Source: Acidobacteriaceae bacterium
Lineage (GTDB): Bacteria > Acidobacteriota > Terriglobia > Terriglobales > Acidobacteriaceae
Assembly: GCA_027311125.1 (NCBI GenBank)
Contig: DAICZO010000351.1
Coordinates: 1-13,840 of the forward strand
DNA length: 13,840 nucleotides
Direction: 5' to 3'
Shown: positions 6,887 to 13,685 of the stretch, in pieces
How positions within the stretch are numbered: position 1 is the stretch's first letter
Layout: every line of letters begins with the position of its first letter
Position numbers and translations under genes: made by a program
Notes under the pieces: model-generated
The model's database searches: none
The model's input: the letters and a program-made list of their open reading frames with translations, nothing else
What the model was told of the DNA's origin: nothing

Positions 6887-8833
6887 CTATTGAATCTGAA
6901 CAGAAAGCTTCTTCAAGTGAACACTTGCGCCGACCTCCGGCACACTACCATCATTCACTTGCACCTCTGCCGGAACCCCCTCAAACACAATCCGCGTCGA
7001 CGCCCGCGACTTCCCGGGAATTCTTAACCGCTCTGTGGCAGTCAACGCACCCGATCGAACAGTAACCGGCACCTCTGCAACTGCATCTCCGTCGTTCCGC
7101 ACCTCTACGGCCACCAGCCAGCCTGCAGATTTGCCGCCTTTCAGTGGCAGCTCGCGCGGGGCTATGTTAATCACCGTCAACTCTGGTAATCCACGGTCAC
7201 GATACACCCAGTCCTCAAAGAACCACTCAAGATCCTTACCAGATGTCTTCTCCAACACGCGCTGAAACTCTTTTGCATCGTCTTCTTGTTTGCTGCCGTG
7301 CCGATACACCTGCAGCGCATCTTTGAGTGCATCGTCCCCCACCACGGAGCGCAGCATCCATAGCACCGCCGCCGCTTTGGTTCGGTAATACACCTCGTCG
7401 TGCGCATCCACCAGGGACTGTCCCCTGGCATCGACCGCTGCCGCCAAGCCGTCCTGCTCCGGCTCTGCCAGCGCGAGAGCATTAGCCTGCTCCTGCATCT
7501 GCTGAATCGCAGCTTCACGACCCTGGCTGCGTTCCACCCAGAGCAACGACATGAACTGTGCGACTCCCTCGTCCAGCCAAACGTGCGACGAGCGAAACCA
7601 GGCATGTGCGAGTGAGTGCGCCAGTACTGTTGCCACCGCCGCTGGATCACCGTCGCGCATAGGCACAACCAACAAGGCATCGTCTTCGAAAGGCTGACCA
7701 GCATGATCGAGAATATTCAACGAACTCAGCGGTGTTCCGCCCAGCCATTCCATCAGTAGCGACTGCACCTTTTGTGCACCCGCCGTATAGCGCCCTAAGG
7801 CTGCGTCATCATCCGTGACTGCGGTCAAAACCTCTCCGTCAGCCTTTGTTGCAGCCGTGGCGGTAATAAATAAGCTGGGAACCCGAAAGCCCAGCAGACG
7901 AGGCTCAAACTCTGCCGTCGCGACTCCCGGAGCATCCGCAACTAAAGCGTCTGCATTCTCGCTCACTGCCACCAGAGGCTGCCTTACGCCACAGAAAAAC
8001 GCATCGTTCGGTGCGTCGCCAACATACTCAACGGTCAGGCGTAGGCGAACGGTAGCACTTGCTTGCCTGAGTTTTGTCGCCCCGACAGCGCGAAAGTACT
8101 TAGCCCCATCGCCCAGAAAAACCGGCTCTGCTGCCACGGGATACCAGAGGACGCTACCAAACCCGCGCAGCGCAGTGCCATCTGGCGCAATGGAGTCCCA
8201 GTCAGCATAAGACGCCTCACCCACTGGCGCACCGATCCGCTCCAACCGCTGCGCCGACTGGGCAACCTCGCCACTATACAACGCGGTAAGCTCCAACGAA
8301 GCACCCACCGCCAGCGGTGTCGAAAGCATCAGGATTGCCTCTGTTGCTCTTCCTGTATGGTCTGCATCCGTATCCAATTGATGTTGCACAAACGGGACGG
8401 TCACCATACCTTTGGCATCTACCGTGGTAAACCGTTCCCACTGCAGCGACGACGATATCTGCACGACCAGACGTGCCAGCGGCACCGCGCCATCGTTCCG
8501 AACTGTAAACCCCGCACGCATAGCCAAGTGTGAGTGCGCCGGGGCAAGGTGCGCATCCAGATCGTAGGCCGTGAAGGTGAGCGCAGACCGTTCCGCGTCA
8601 GTCACCGTCAGTGCAACTTCCTCGGCCTTTTTTGTCTGTGCGTTACTCGGCAACTTGCTTTTCTGCTGCTCCGGAGCATCCTGACTCTGCTCAAACAGCA
8701 CTGTTCCAGGCTGCTGTCCCACCGGCTCAGCCTCATGTGGTGGCAACTGTCCAACAGCATTCTCTGTCAGCAAATGAACTGACACCAGCAGCGTGACCAG
8801 CAGGCAACTCCTGCACAGCATGGACTTGGTCAA
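6887..8833 (-). CDS. Secreted M1-aminopeptidase-like protein lacking the catalytic Glu
   Basis: The 648-residue frame starts with TTG at 8833, whose TTGA overlaps the rlmB stop and has AAGGGG eight bases ahead. ATG 8821 (four codons later) is a reasonable alternative. A hydrophobic signal peptide covers roughly the first 28 residues (to AVGQ). The C-terminal half resembles gluzincin M1 peptidases: AHSLAHAWF (His406, His410), WLDEGVAQF (Glu422), a YY-R-T-K segment (Tyr482/Tyr483) like the YxKG of M1 enzymes, and DLEWFFEDWVYRDRGLPEL near the end. The HExxH glutamate is Ser407, and the His410-Glu422 spacing is 12 rather than the usual 19 residues. Metal binding is possible but normal hydrolysis is unlikely. 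The N-terminal part is beta-rich and may bind peptide or protein. It is probably co-transcribed with rlmB, and its role is unknown. Confidence 0.85.
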   Translation of the reverse strand: MTKSMLCRSCLLVTLLVSVHLLTENAVGQLPPHEAEPVGQQPGTVLFEQSQDAPEQQKSKLPSNAQTKKAEEVALTVTDAERSALTFTAYDLDAHLAPAHSHLAMRAGFTVRNDGAVPLARLVVQISSSLQWERFTTVDAKGMVTVPFVQHQLDTDADHTGRATEAILMLSTPLAVGASLELTALYSGEVAQSAQRLERIGAPVGEASYADWDSIAPDGTALRGFGSVLWYPVAAEPVFLGDGAKYFRAVGATKLRQASATVRLRLTVEYVGDAPNDAFFCGVRQPLVAVSENADALVADAPGVATAEFEPRLLGFRVPSLFITATAATKADGEVLTAVTDDDAALGRYTAGAQKVQSLLMEWLGGTPLSSLNILDHAGQPFEDDALLVVPMRDGDPAAVATVLAHSLAHAWFRSSHVWLDEGVAQFMSLLWVERSQGREAAIQQMQEQANALALAEPEQDGLAAAVDARGQSLVDAHDEVYYRTKAAAVLWMLRSVVGDDALKDALQVYRHGSKQEDDAKEFQRVLEKTSGKDLEWFFEDWVYRDRGLPELTVINIAPRELPLKGGKSAGWLVAVEVRNDGDAVAEVPVTVRSGALTATERLRIPGKSRASTRIVFEGVPAEVQVNDGSVPEVGASVHLKKLSVQIQ

Positions 8834-9615
8834 CTTCCCAGCCCCTTGCGGACCTTCGTGGCTTTTACAGGTTTAGGCTCCACTGCCGGACGCCGCTGGC
8901 GCATCGCCTCGTACATCACAATCGCACCTGCCACCGACACATTCAGCGACGAAACCATCCCAGCCATTGGAATCCGCAACAGATGGTCACATGTCTTCTT
9001 GACGAGATCGTGCAAGCCTGCGCCCTCGCGACCCAAAACCAACACGCAGTCCGTCTTGAAGTCGAAATCAACATAGTCCGGAGAGCCTCGCTCATCGAGC
9101 CCCAACACCCACATATTCTTCTGTTTCAGCTGCTCCAGAGACCGTACCAGGTTCGTCACCCTGGCAATCCGAACATGCTCAGAGGCACCCGCAGAGGTCT
9201 TCGCCACCGTTGCCGTGACGCCTGCCGCCCGACGCTCCGGCAGAATGACCCCATCCACGCCAGCGCCATCCGCCGTGCGCAGTAGTGCGCCAAGATTGTG
9301 TGGGTCTTCGACTCCATCCAGAGCGAGCAGAAAATGGTACTCACCCGGCCCCTTGGGAACCAGCAAGTCTTCAATTCCCAGAAACTCGCGCTCTTTTACT
9401 ACTGCGAGCACACCTTGATGCGCGTCGGATCGTGCGAGTTTGGTCAACTGATCGCGCGACTCCAAAGACACCCGCACGCCTGCCGTTCGGCACAACTGGA
9501 TCAGCCGCTCCAGACGCTCATCCCGCCGCTCGCGGGCCACACTCACATGATCCAACCGGCGCGAGCCAGAGCGTATTGCCTCTTCCACCGGGTGCAGGCC
9601 GTAAAGAACTTCCAT
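8830..9615 (-). CDS. rlmB: 23S rRNA (guanosine-2'-O)-methyltransferase RlmB
   Basis: RlmB-type SPOUT enzymes methylate the ribose of G2251 (E. coli numbering) in the peptidyl-transferase P loop of 23S rRNA, using S-adenosylmethionine. The 261-residue protein begins MEVLYGLHPVEEAIRSG, the substrate-binding N-terminal domain, followed by SDAHQGVLAVV. The three SPOUT motifs are clear: DGVEDPHNLGALLRTADGAG (motif 1, Asn and Arg present), VLVLGREGAGL (motif 2, with Glu), and IPMAGMVSSLNVSVAGAIVM (motif 3, the knotted SAM site). The length fits the family. The C-terminus has a short Lys-rich tail. The start ATG is at 9615-9613 with only a weak GGACGG just upstream. The closely related TrmH/RlmB group makes the exact rRNA target a family inference. 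Confidence 0.93.
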   Translation of the reverse strand: MEVLYGLHPVEEAIRSGSRRLDHVSVARERRDERLERLIQLCRTAGVRVSLESRDQLTKLARSDAHQGVLAVVKEREFLGIEDLLVPKGPGEYHFLLALDGVEDPHNLGALLRTADGAGVDGVILPERRAAGVTATVAKTSAGASEHVRIARVTNLVRSLEQLKQKNMWVLGLDERGSPDYVDFDFKTDCVLVLGREGAGLHDLVKKTCDHLLRIPMAGMVSSLNVSVAGAIVMYEAMRQRRPAVEPKPVKATKVRKGLGS

Positions 9616-9918
9616 CCGTCCAGTTTACTGCCTGCTCCACCACAGGCGAACAATCGCCGACAGCCTTTCCCCTGATACCTCCAGACTCTGTTGGCGGCAA
9701 ATCTGTCCCCCAGGAGCTTTCAGCAATCTACGCGCAGAATTGTAGCCCACAGCTACCGCTATTGAATTGATTATAAAAGACTTATGGAAGAACTATTATC
9801 TAATCATAGACAGTCTCAGGAACGGCCGAGAAACTAGATAGCCACCACATCAACCAGGACAGGCACTAAAATGAAGTAGATTGGGTACGCAAAACCCAAG
9901 GCAAAGCATTCAAACTTG
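9616..9918. other. Intergenic region between divergent genes, AT-rich core
   Basis: About 300 bases separate rlmB (minus) from the sigma-factor gene (plus), and I see no credible gene in it. Bases 9760-9815 are strongly AT-rich against the GC-rich surroundings. On the minus strand, 9775-9770 reads TATAAT, a perfect -10 hexamer, but no good -35 lies at the proper distance. On the plus strand GGAAC at 9819-9823 resembles an ECF-type -35, again without a clear partner -10. This segment probably holds the divergent promoters, but the exact elements are unproven. Confidence 0.4.
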
Positions 9919-10629
9919 ATGACACTGTTCCCGCTAAAAATCGGTAATAAAAGAAATCGAGTCTTTTCTGAGCCATCTCTCGTCTCAAAGATTGTGCGAA
10001 GTGAGTCTCTTTCCATCTCGAACGTTCTGGCAGTTCACTCTGCGAGTGAGAATGCGGAGATTGCCAGTGGCCTGAAGCGTCAGGACGTCGAACTGCTGGA
10101 TCAACTGATCGAAACGTACCAGCATCGACTATTGCGCTACCTGCTGTTCCTCACTGGACGTCGCGAAGTCGCCGAAGACCTCTTCCAGGAGACCTGGATG
10201 CGGGTTCTGTTGCGCGGTGGACAGTACAACGGCAAGGCGCGCTTCGACACCTGGCTGTTCACCATAGCTCGCAATCTGGTCATAGACCTCTCCCGTAAAC
10301 GCACCATGTCCAGCCTCGACGAGATGACGGAGGCCCGTGAAGACGAGCGTCCTCTGGAGTTCGCCATCGCCGGGCCGTCACCGCTTGAGCAATTTCAATC
10401 TCGCGAAGACTCTGCTGAAGTATCGGAAGTACTACTCAAGTTGGAGCCAAACTATCGAGAAGTTTTAGTTCTGCGTTTCTACGAAGAACTCTCCCTCGAA
10501 GAGATTGCGGTTGTTACCCGTGCACCGCTTTCCACCGTTAAGTCGCGGCTCTACCGCGGTTTGGCTGCGCTCAAACCACGCATGGAACAGCTTCGTGCGA
10601 CTCCTCATGCAGGGGAGGCCCACTCGTGA
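9919..10629 (+). CDS. ECF-type sigma-70 family RNA polymerase sigma factor
   Basis: This sigma factor directs RNA polymerase to a particular promoter set. Region 2 is at about residues 60-130, with LIETYQHRLLRYLLFLTGRR, AEDLFQETWMRVL and FDTWLFTIARNLVIDLSRKR. Region 4 is at about 180-232, with EPNYREVLVLRFYEELSLEE and APLSTVKSRLYRGLAALKPR. Regions 1 and 3 are absent, as in ECF factors. The start is uncertain: the frame opens with TTG 9916 and ATG 9919 but no ribosome binding site is convincing. The first 45 residues are not sigma-like, and GTG 9994 would give 211 residues, closer to the usual size. It is the first gene of a four-gene operon; its TGA overlaps the next GTG. No zf-HC2 anti-sigma gene follows, which is unusual. 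Confidence 0.92.
   Translation: MTLFPLKIGNKRNRVFSEPSLVSKIVRSESLSISNVLAVHSASENAEIASGLKRQDVELLDQLIETYQHRLLRYLLFLTGRREVAEDLFQETWMRVLLRGGQYNGKARFDTWLFTIARNLVIDLSRKRTMSSLDEMTEAREDERPLEFAIAGPSPLEQFQSREDSAEVSEVLLKLEPNYREVLVLRFYEELSLEEIAVVTRAPLSTVKSRLYRGLAALKPRMEQLRATPHAGEAHS
10612..10618 (+). promoter_or_regulatory. Ribosome binding site for GTG 10626
   Basis: GGGGAGG lies seven bases before the GTG at 10626, inside the end of the sigma-factor gene. It supports the GTG start and coupled translation through the GTGA overlap. Confidence 0.8.
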
Positions 10630-11018
10630 AGGCCGCCAGCAGTCAGTTCCCATCCGAATCCGAGTTTCGTGCTCTGCCACGATCAACGCCTCAAGGCATG
10701 AACTCTGCGGCGAGTGCCCGTGTGGTGAACCGCACCCATCGCGTTGTACGAGAACGCGCACGCACGATTCAGGCGCGTCGCAGTCGCATCCGCAGTCTTT
10801 GGATCCCGCTGGGAGTCTGCTCTGCACTGCTGGTGATCTTCTGCACCGCTATCTGGAACGTACTTGACCAGTATGAAGTAACCCCTATCGGCGTACCGGA
10901 TGCCAGTAACCAGTTTCTAGTTCTGCTCCTATGGTTTTTTCCTGTCTCCGCCTTCCTGCTCGCTATGGTATGGTTTCGTCGCACCCGTAGCCGGTCCGAA
11001 TCGGAGGTTCGACAGTGA
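10626..11018 (+). CDS. Small two-TM membrane protein of sigma/LytTR operon
   Basis: This is a 130-residue protein I do not recognise. It starts at GTG 10626, overlapping the sigma-factor stop by four bases, with a strong ribosome binding site. The first 56 residues are hydrophilic and very Arg-rich (VVNRTHRVVRERARTIQARR). Two hydrophobic helices follow at about 57-80 and 96-117, joined by a short loop, and the tail is again basic (FRRTRSRSESEVRQ). By the positive-inside rule both ends should be cytoplasmic. There are only two Cys residues, both within the first helix, and no zinc motif, so it is not a zf-HC2 anti-sigma factor. Its coupling to the sigma gene suggests that it controls the sigma factor or senses the membrane state. 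That is inference. Confidence 0.8.
   Translation: MKAASSQFPSESEFRALPRSTPQGMNSAASARVVNRTHRVVRERARTIQARRSRIRSLWIPLGVCSALLVIFCTAIWNVLDQYEVTPIGVPDASNQFLVLLLWFFPVSAFLLAMVWFRRTRSRSESEVRQ
11003..11007 (+). promoter_or_regulatory. Ribosome binding site for GTG 11015
   Basis: GGAGG lies seven bases before GTG 11015, within the end of the preceding gene. It favours GTG 11015 over the in-frame ATG at 11021. Confidence 0.8.
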
Positions 11019-11563
11019 CCATGCTTTGGAACTTCAAGTCTCGTGAATCTAAACGAGAAGCCACCGAAGGCGATAACGAACTGAGTATGATTCCATCTTG
11101 GTCTATCGCCCTCGCCATACTGGTATTTGCCTCTGTTCAGTATCTTTTTCACGGCGTATTGCCTCATCATCGTCACGAGATGCTGCCGATGCGCCTGCTG
11201 ATGGGATACTCCTGGGGCACGGCGTTTGCCAGCTATGTGTTGCTGGTCGGGTATGTTAGCCGTGACGTAAAGCGTCGCAAGATGTCGGCAAGCTTGTGGA
11301 TGCTGATCGTCATTGTTATGCCGGGTGGCATCGGTGCTATTGTTTACTTTCTGCTGCGCCAGCCCATACTTTCACGCTGTCCGCACTGCTCCACAGAGGT
11401 AGCCTCCAGCTACCATTTCTGCCCGCAATGCCAGTTCCAGATGGCTCCTGTGTGCGGCAGGTGCTTCCGTGGCACACTGATTACCGATGTGTACTGTACG
11501 CAGTGTGGACACGATCTTGCTGAAGATCAGGCCCCGTCCAGACTGCGCGCGTTCAGCGACTAG
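11015..11563 (+). CDS. Three-TM protein with C-terminal double zinc ribbon
   Basis: The protein has 182 residues and starts with a GTG that overlaps the previous stop (GTGA, 11015-11018). Three hydrophobic helices lie at about 28-50, 60-82 and 92-114; the last (MLIVIVMPGGIGAIVYFLLR) resembles the short helical hairpins often placed before zinc ribbons. Four CxxC knuckles follow: Cys122/125, 136/139, 147/150 and 161/164. This spacing is that of a double zinc ribbon, probably on the cytoplasmic side. Such domains usually bind protein or nucleic acid, so the protein could link the membrane to the sigma factor or the response regulator of the same operon. No enzyme motif is visible. The TAG stop at 11561-11563 directly abuts the next ATG. 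Confidence 0.85.
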   Translation: MTMLWNFKSRESKREATEGDNELSMIPSWSIALAILVFASVQYLFHGVLPHHRHEMLPMRLLMGYSWGTAFASYVLLVGYVSRDVKRRKMSASLWMLIVIVMPGGIGAIVYFLLRQPILSRCPHCSTEVASSYHFCPQCQFQMAPVCGRCFRGTLITDVYCTQCGHDLAEDQAPSRLRAFSD

Positions 11564-12361
11564 ATGTCTTCTATGCCAATTACCGCTGTGATCGTCGATG
11601 ACGAACCGCTTGCTCGGCAGGAGCTGCTGTATCTGCTTGATAGTGTTGGTGGTGTCGATGTTCTGGCGCAGGGGACCAATGGTATTGATGCGGTGGAGCT
11701 GATTCGTTTGCATAAGCCGGAGGTGGTTTTTCTGGATGTTCAGATGCCTGGGCTGGACGGTTTTGCTGTGCTTAAGAAGCTGCTTGATCGCAAGACCCCT
11801 ATGCCAATGGTAGTGTTTGCAACAGCTTACGACCAATATGCCGTGCGGGCGTTTGAGGTAAATGCGATTGATTATTTGTTGAAGCCGTTTGATCGCAAGC
11901 GTGTTTCTCTGGCGGTGGCTAAGGCTTTGGGGCGGCGGCAGGCGCCGGTGGAGTCGGCCAGCGATGCGAAACTGGATGCTTTGCTGAAGCTGGTGGAGGA
12001 ACAGGGACAAGCTCCTAAATCCAACATAGCAAAGGTGATCGTCCGCGCTCAGAGTCGTTTATTGTTGGTGGATCAGCGGGAGATTTGTTTTGCGGCGATA
12101 GAGGATGGGACGATTAGTGTGGTTACGCCTACGATTGAGGGGCAATCGAATTGCCGGACGCTGGAGGAGTTGCTGGAGCAGTTGAATCCGGAGGCTTTCT
12201 GGCGGGCTCATCGCTCGTATCTGGTGAATATACAGCACATACGGGAGGTGGTTCCGTGGTTCAAGTCGAGCTATCAACTACGGATGGACGACCCGAAGAA
12301 GACGGAGATTCCGGTGAGCCGGTCGCAGACGAAGCGGCTGAAGGAGCTTTTCAAGCTTTGA
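11564..12361 (+). CDS. LytTR-family response regulator
   Basis: The protein is a two-component regulator of 265 residues. The receiver domain (about 5-120) has the acidic pair Asp12-Asp13, phospho-acceptor Asp58 in VVFLDVQMPGLDG, Thr87 in FATAYDQYAVRAF, and Lys107 in IDYLLKPFD. The LytTR DNA-binding domain (about 158-265) has the typical FWRAHRSYLVNIQHI and PVSRSQTKRLKELF. LytTR proteins bind direct repeats in promoters and often control cell-envelope or secretion genes. The gene starts immediately after the zinc-ribbon gene's TAG; ATG 11573 is an alternative start, and neither has a strong ribosome binding site. No histidine kinase is present in the window. Base use shifts to G/T-rich codons a few dozen bases into the gene, unlike its operon partners. 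Confidence 0.95.
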   Translation: MSSMPITAVIVDDEPLARQELLYLLDSVGGVDVLAQGTNGIDAVELIRLHKPEVVFLDVQMPGLDGFAVLKKLLDRKTPMPMVVFATAYDQYAVRAFEVNAIDYLLKPFDRKRVSLAVAKALGRRQAPVESASDAKLDALLKLVEEQGQAPKSNIAKVIVRAQSRLLLVDQREICFAAIEDGTISVVTPTIEGQSNCRTLEELLEQLNPEAFWRAHRSYLVNIQHIREVVPWFKSSYQLRMDDPKKTEIPVSRSQTKRLKELFKL

Positions 12362-12492
12362 GCGATGGTATTTGGGTGGACAGCTTGTGGTGAATTTGTG
12401 GTGGGAGCTGGGCAGTTGAACGACGTAAAGGAAAGACGTCCGACTAAGCGGGTCGGAGTGGGTCCGAGGGTGGTGGAGACGGTTCGACTGAC

Positions 12493-13122
12493 TCAGTTTG
12501 CCGGGGTGGATCGGGAGGGTTTGATCCGCTTGTAGCTGTGATTGAAGTCGAAGCGGTAGATGATGGCAGCGGTGATGACGCTGGGGGTGAGGACGCCTGG
12601 AGCGAGGGGGTAGGTGGTCCAATTTTGGTACTGGTAGTCGGCCTTGAGGGCAAAGTGTGGGCTGAGGTCGTAGTCGAGACCGAGGCCGGGGGAGAAGACG
12701 GTTGAGGTGGAGGCCAGGTAGGTGAGGGTGCCGACGGTGATTCCGCCGCTATGGTAGTCGATCTCTCCGCGGCCGATGAGGAAGTTGGCGTAGGGGTGGA
12801 AGTTGCCGATCTGATGTTCGAGTTTGAGTCCGGCGAGGATGGACTTCTCCCCGGCGATGGTTCCGGAGTCTACCGGATAGGTGCCACGCACTTCGAGACT
12901 GGGGTGCAGGCCGTAGTAGGGGCGAGTGGTGACATCGGCGCCGGCAGTGATGCTGAGGTTGTGTCCGTTGAGGACCTGGGTGTAGACGCCGGAGCCGCCG
13001 ACGAAGGCCGAGAGCTGGAAGCGTTGGGATGCTGTGGGTGCAGCCTGGGCGTGCGCGGTGCGCGCAAGGAGGAGAGTCGCGGCGATGACGGCGAGGCTCA
13101 AGCGGGTTTTCAATGGCTGCAT
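12493..13122 (-). CDS. Outer-membrane beta-barrel protein
   Basis: The 209-residue protein starts at ATG 13122. A signal peptide (MQPLKTRLSLAVIAATLLLA) is followed by an AHA cleavage site near residue 25. The mature part alternates polar and aromatic residues in strands, such as QRFQLSAFVGGSGVYTQVL, LHPSLEVRGTYPVD, GEKSILAGLKLEHQI, and FALKADYQYQNWTTYPL, as in OmpA/OmpX-like eight-stranded barrels. The last strand is TAAIIYRFDF, normally the end of such proteins, where the terminal Phe guides BAM assembly. Here 16 further hydrophilic residues (NHSYKRIKPSRSTPAN) follow. A TTGAGG element lies about 11 bases upstream of the ATG. It converges with the LytTR gene; the 131 bases between them show no clear terminator. 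Its ligand or role is unknown. Confidence 0.85.
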   Translation of the reverse strand: MQPLKTRLSLAVIAATLLLARTAHAQAAPTASQRFQLSAFVGGSGVYTQVLNGHNLSITAGADVTTRPYYGLHPSLEVRGTYPVDSGTIAGEKSILAGLKLEHQIGNFHPYANFLIGRGEIDYHSGGITVGTLTYLASTSTVFSPGLGLDYDLSPHFALKADYQYQNWTTYPLAPGVLTPSVITAAIIYRFDFNHSYKRIKPSRSTPAN

Positions 13123-13260
13123 CCGAGACTGAACCTCAAGTTGATTGAGACGGGGTAGGTCGCGATTCGTTGTCTTGCCAGGTGAGGGGTGCGTTGGCTG
13201 GTGAAGTCAGATAACTGCGTCCCCTTGCCCGGACCGGCCGAGCAGGCAGGTGGCATGACA

Positions 13261-13314
13261 AGAGTCTCCTGCCCTCGGATTATCGTCTTATCGTCAACCG
13301 AGGGAGGAGACTTT
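13261..13314. repeat. Long inverted repeat (hairpin), possible terminator or structured RNA
   Basis: The left arm 13263-13278 pairs with the right arm 13298-13312: 15 base pairs with one bulged G at 13271, extended by a G-T wobble and an A-T pair at the base. The loop has 19 bases. It lies 33-86 bases past the stop of the minus-strand small secreted-protein gene, so it could end that transcript, but no T-run follows on either strand. It could equally be a structured leader for the outer-membrane gene that starts 139 bases further on. Confidence 0.75.
13280..13295. repeat. Perfect tandem octamer TTATCGTC x2 in hairpin loop
   Basis: TTATCGTC occurs twice head to tail at 13280-13287 and 13288-13295, filling almost the whole loop of the 13261-13314 hairpin. 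Confidence 0.95.
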
Positions 13315-13346
13315 AGGGTGTGGCGCTGCCTTGGGGTAGCGATGGC

Positions 13347-13652
13347 TTACTTGATGGAGGAGATGGTGATGGTGTCTTTTGCGACAGTGCCATCGACAGT
13401 GACTTTCTTGCCTGCGAAGGCGACTGCCTTGGCGGGGTCAGAGAACTTGTAGACCTTGTCGCCTACGACGAGGACGGGAGCGGAGCCACCCTTGATGCAC
13501 TTGGCGGCGCAGGCGGCGTGGGCGGGGCTGGAGGCCTTGGCGGTGTTGCTGGCGCACATCTCGTCGGCGACGACTCCGGTGAGGGACTCGGCGAAGGCGC
13601 TGGCGGTAGCGAAGGTGAAGGCGAGGGCAGTTACAGCTACGAACTTCTTCAT
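13347..13652 (-). CDS. Small secreted Cys-containing protein
   Basis: This 101-residue protein has a clear signal peptide (MKKFVAVTALAFTFATASAFA, cleavage before Glu22). The mature part starts SLTGVVADEMC and contains Asp30, Cys33, His45, Cys48 and Cys52 (HAACAAKC), then beta-strand-like segments APVLVVGDKVYKFSDP and AGKKVTVDGTVAKDTITISS, resembling a small OB-like fold. Similar short exported proteins are common in Acidobacteriota, but I know of no proven function. The Cys/His cluster could bind metal or form a disulfide. Start ATG 13652 has GGAG at 13663-13660, seven bases ahead, and a good promoter just upstream, so it is probably well expressed as its own transcript. The long hairpin lies just past its stop. 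Confidence 0.85.
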   Translation of the reverse strand: MKKFVAVTALAFTFATASAFAESLTGVVADEMCASNTAKASSPAHAACAAKCIKGGSAPVLVVGDKVYKFSDPAKAVAFAGKKVTVDGTVAKDTITISSIK

Positions 13653-13685
13653 GTGGACTCTCCGGGGTGATGTTGTAGTGGGAGA

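Noticed and set aside
6397..7065. 222-codon plus-strand frame across the convergent ends of the AsmA-like and M1-like genes
   Set aside because: Pro/Ser/His-rich shadow frame that overlaps two supported genes; no ribosome binding site or domain.
11372..12010. 212-codon minus-strand frame opposite the zinc-ribbon and LytTR genes
   Set aside because: Composition is His/Gln/Arg-rich and repetitive, with no motif; both sense genes are well supported.
12421..12440. Small inverted repeat GACGT/ACGTC between the convergent LytTR and barrel genes
   Set aside because: Only five pairs around a nine-base loop and no T-run; too weak to call a terminator.
11000..12500. Possible replication origin at the GC-skew switch
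   Set aside because: No cluster of DnaA boxes (TTATCCACA-like), no dnaA/dnaN/gidA genes and no long intergenic region; only the skew itself is kept as a finding.
12751..13158. 135-codon plus-strand frame opposite the outer-membrane gene
   Set aside because: Gly/Val/Asp-rich complement of the barrel gene, whose signal peptide and strands are convincing.
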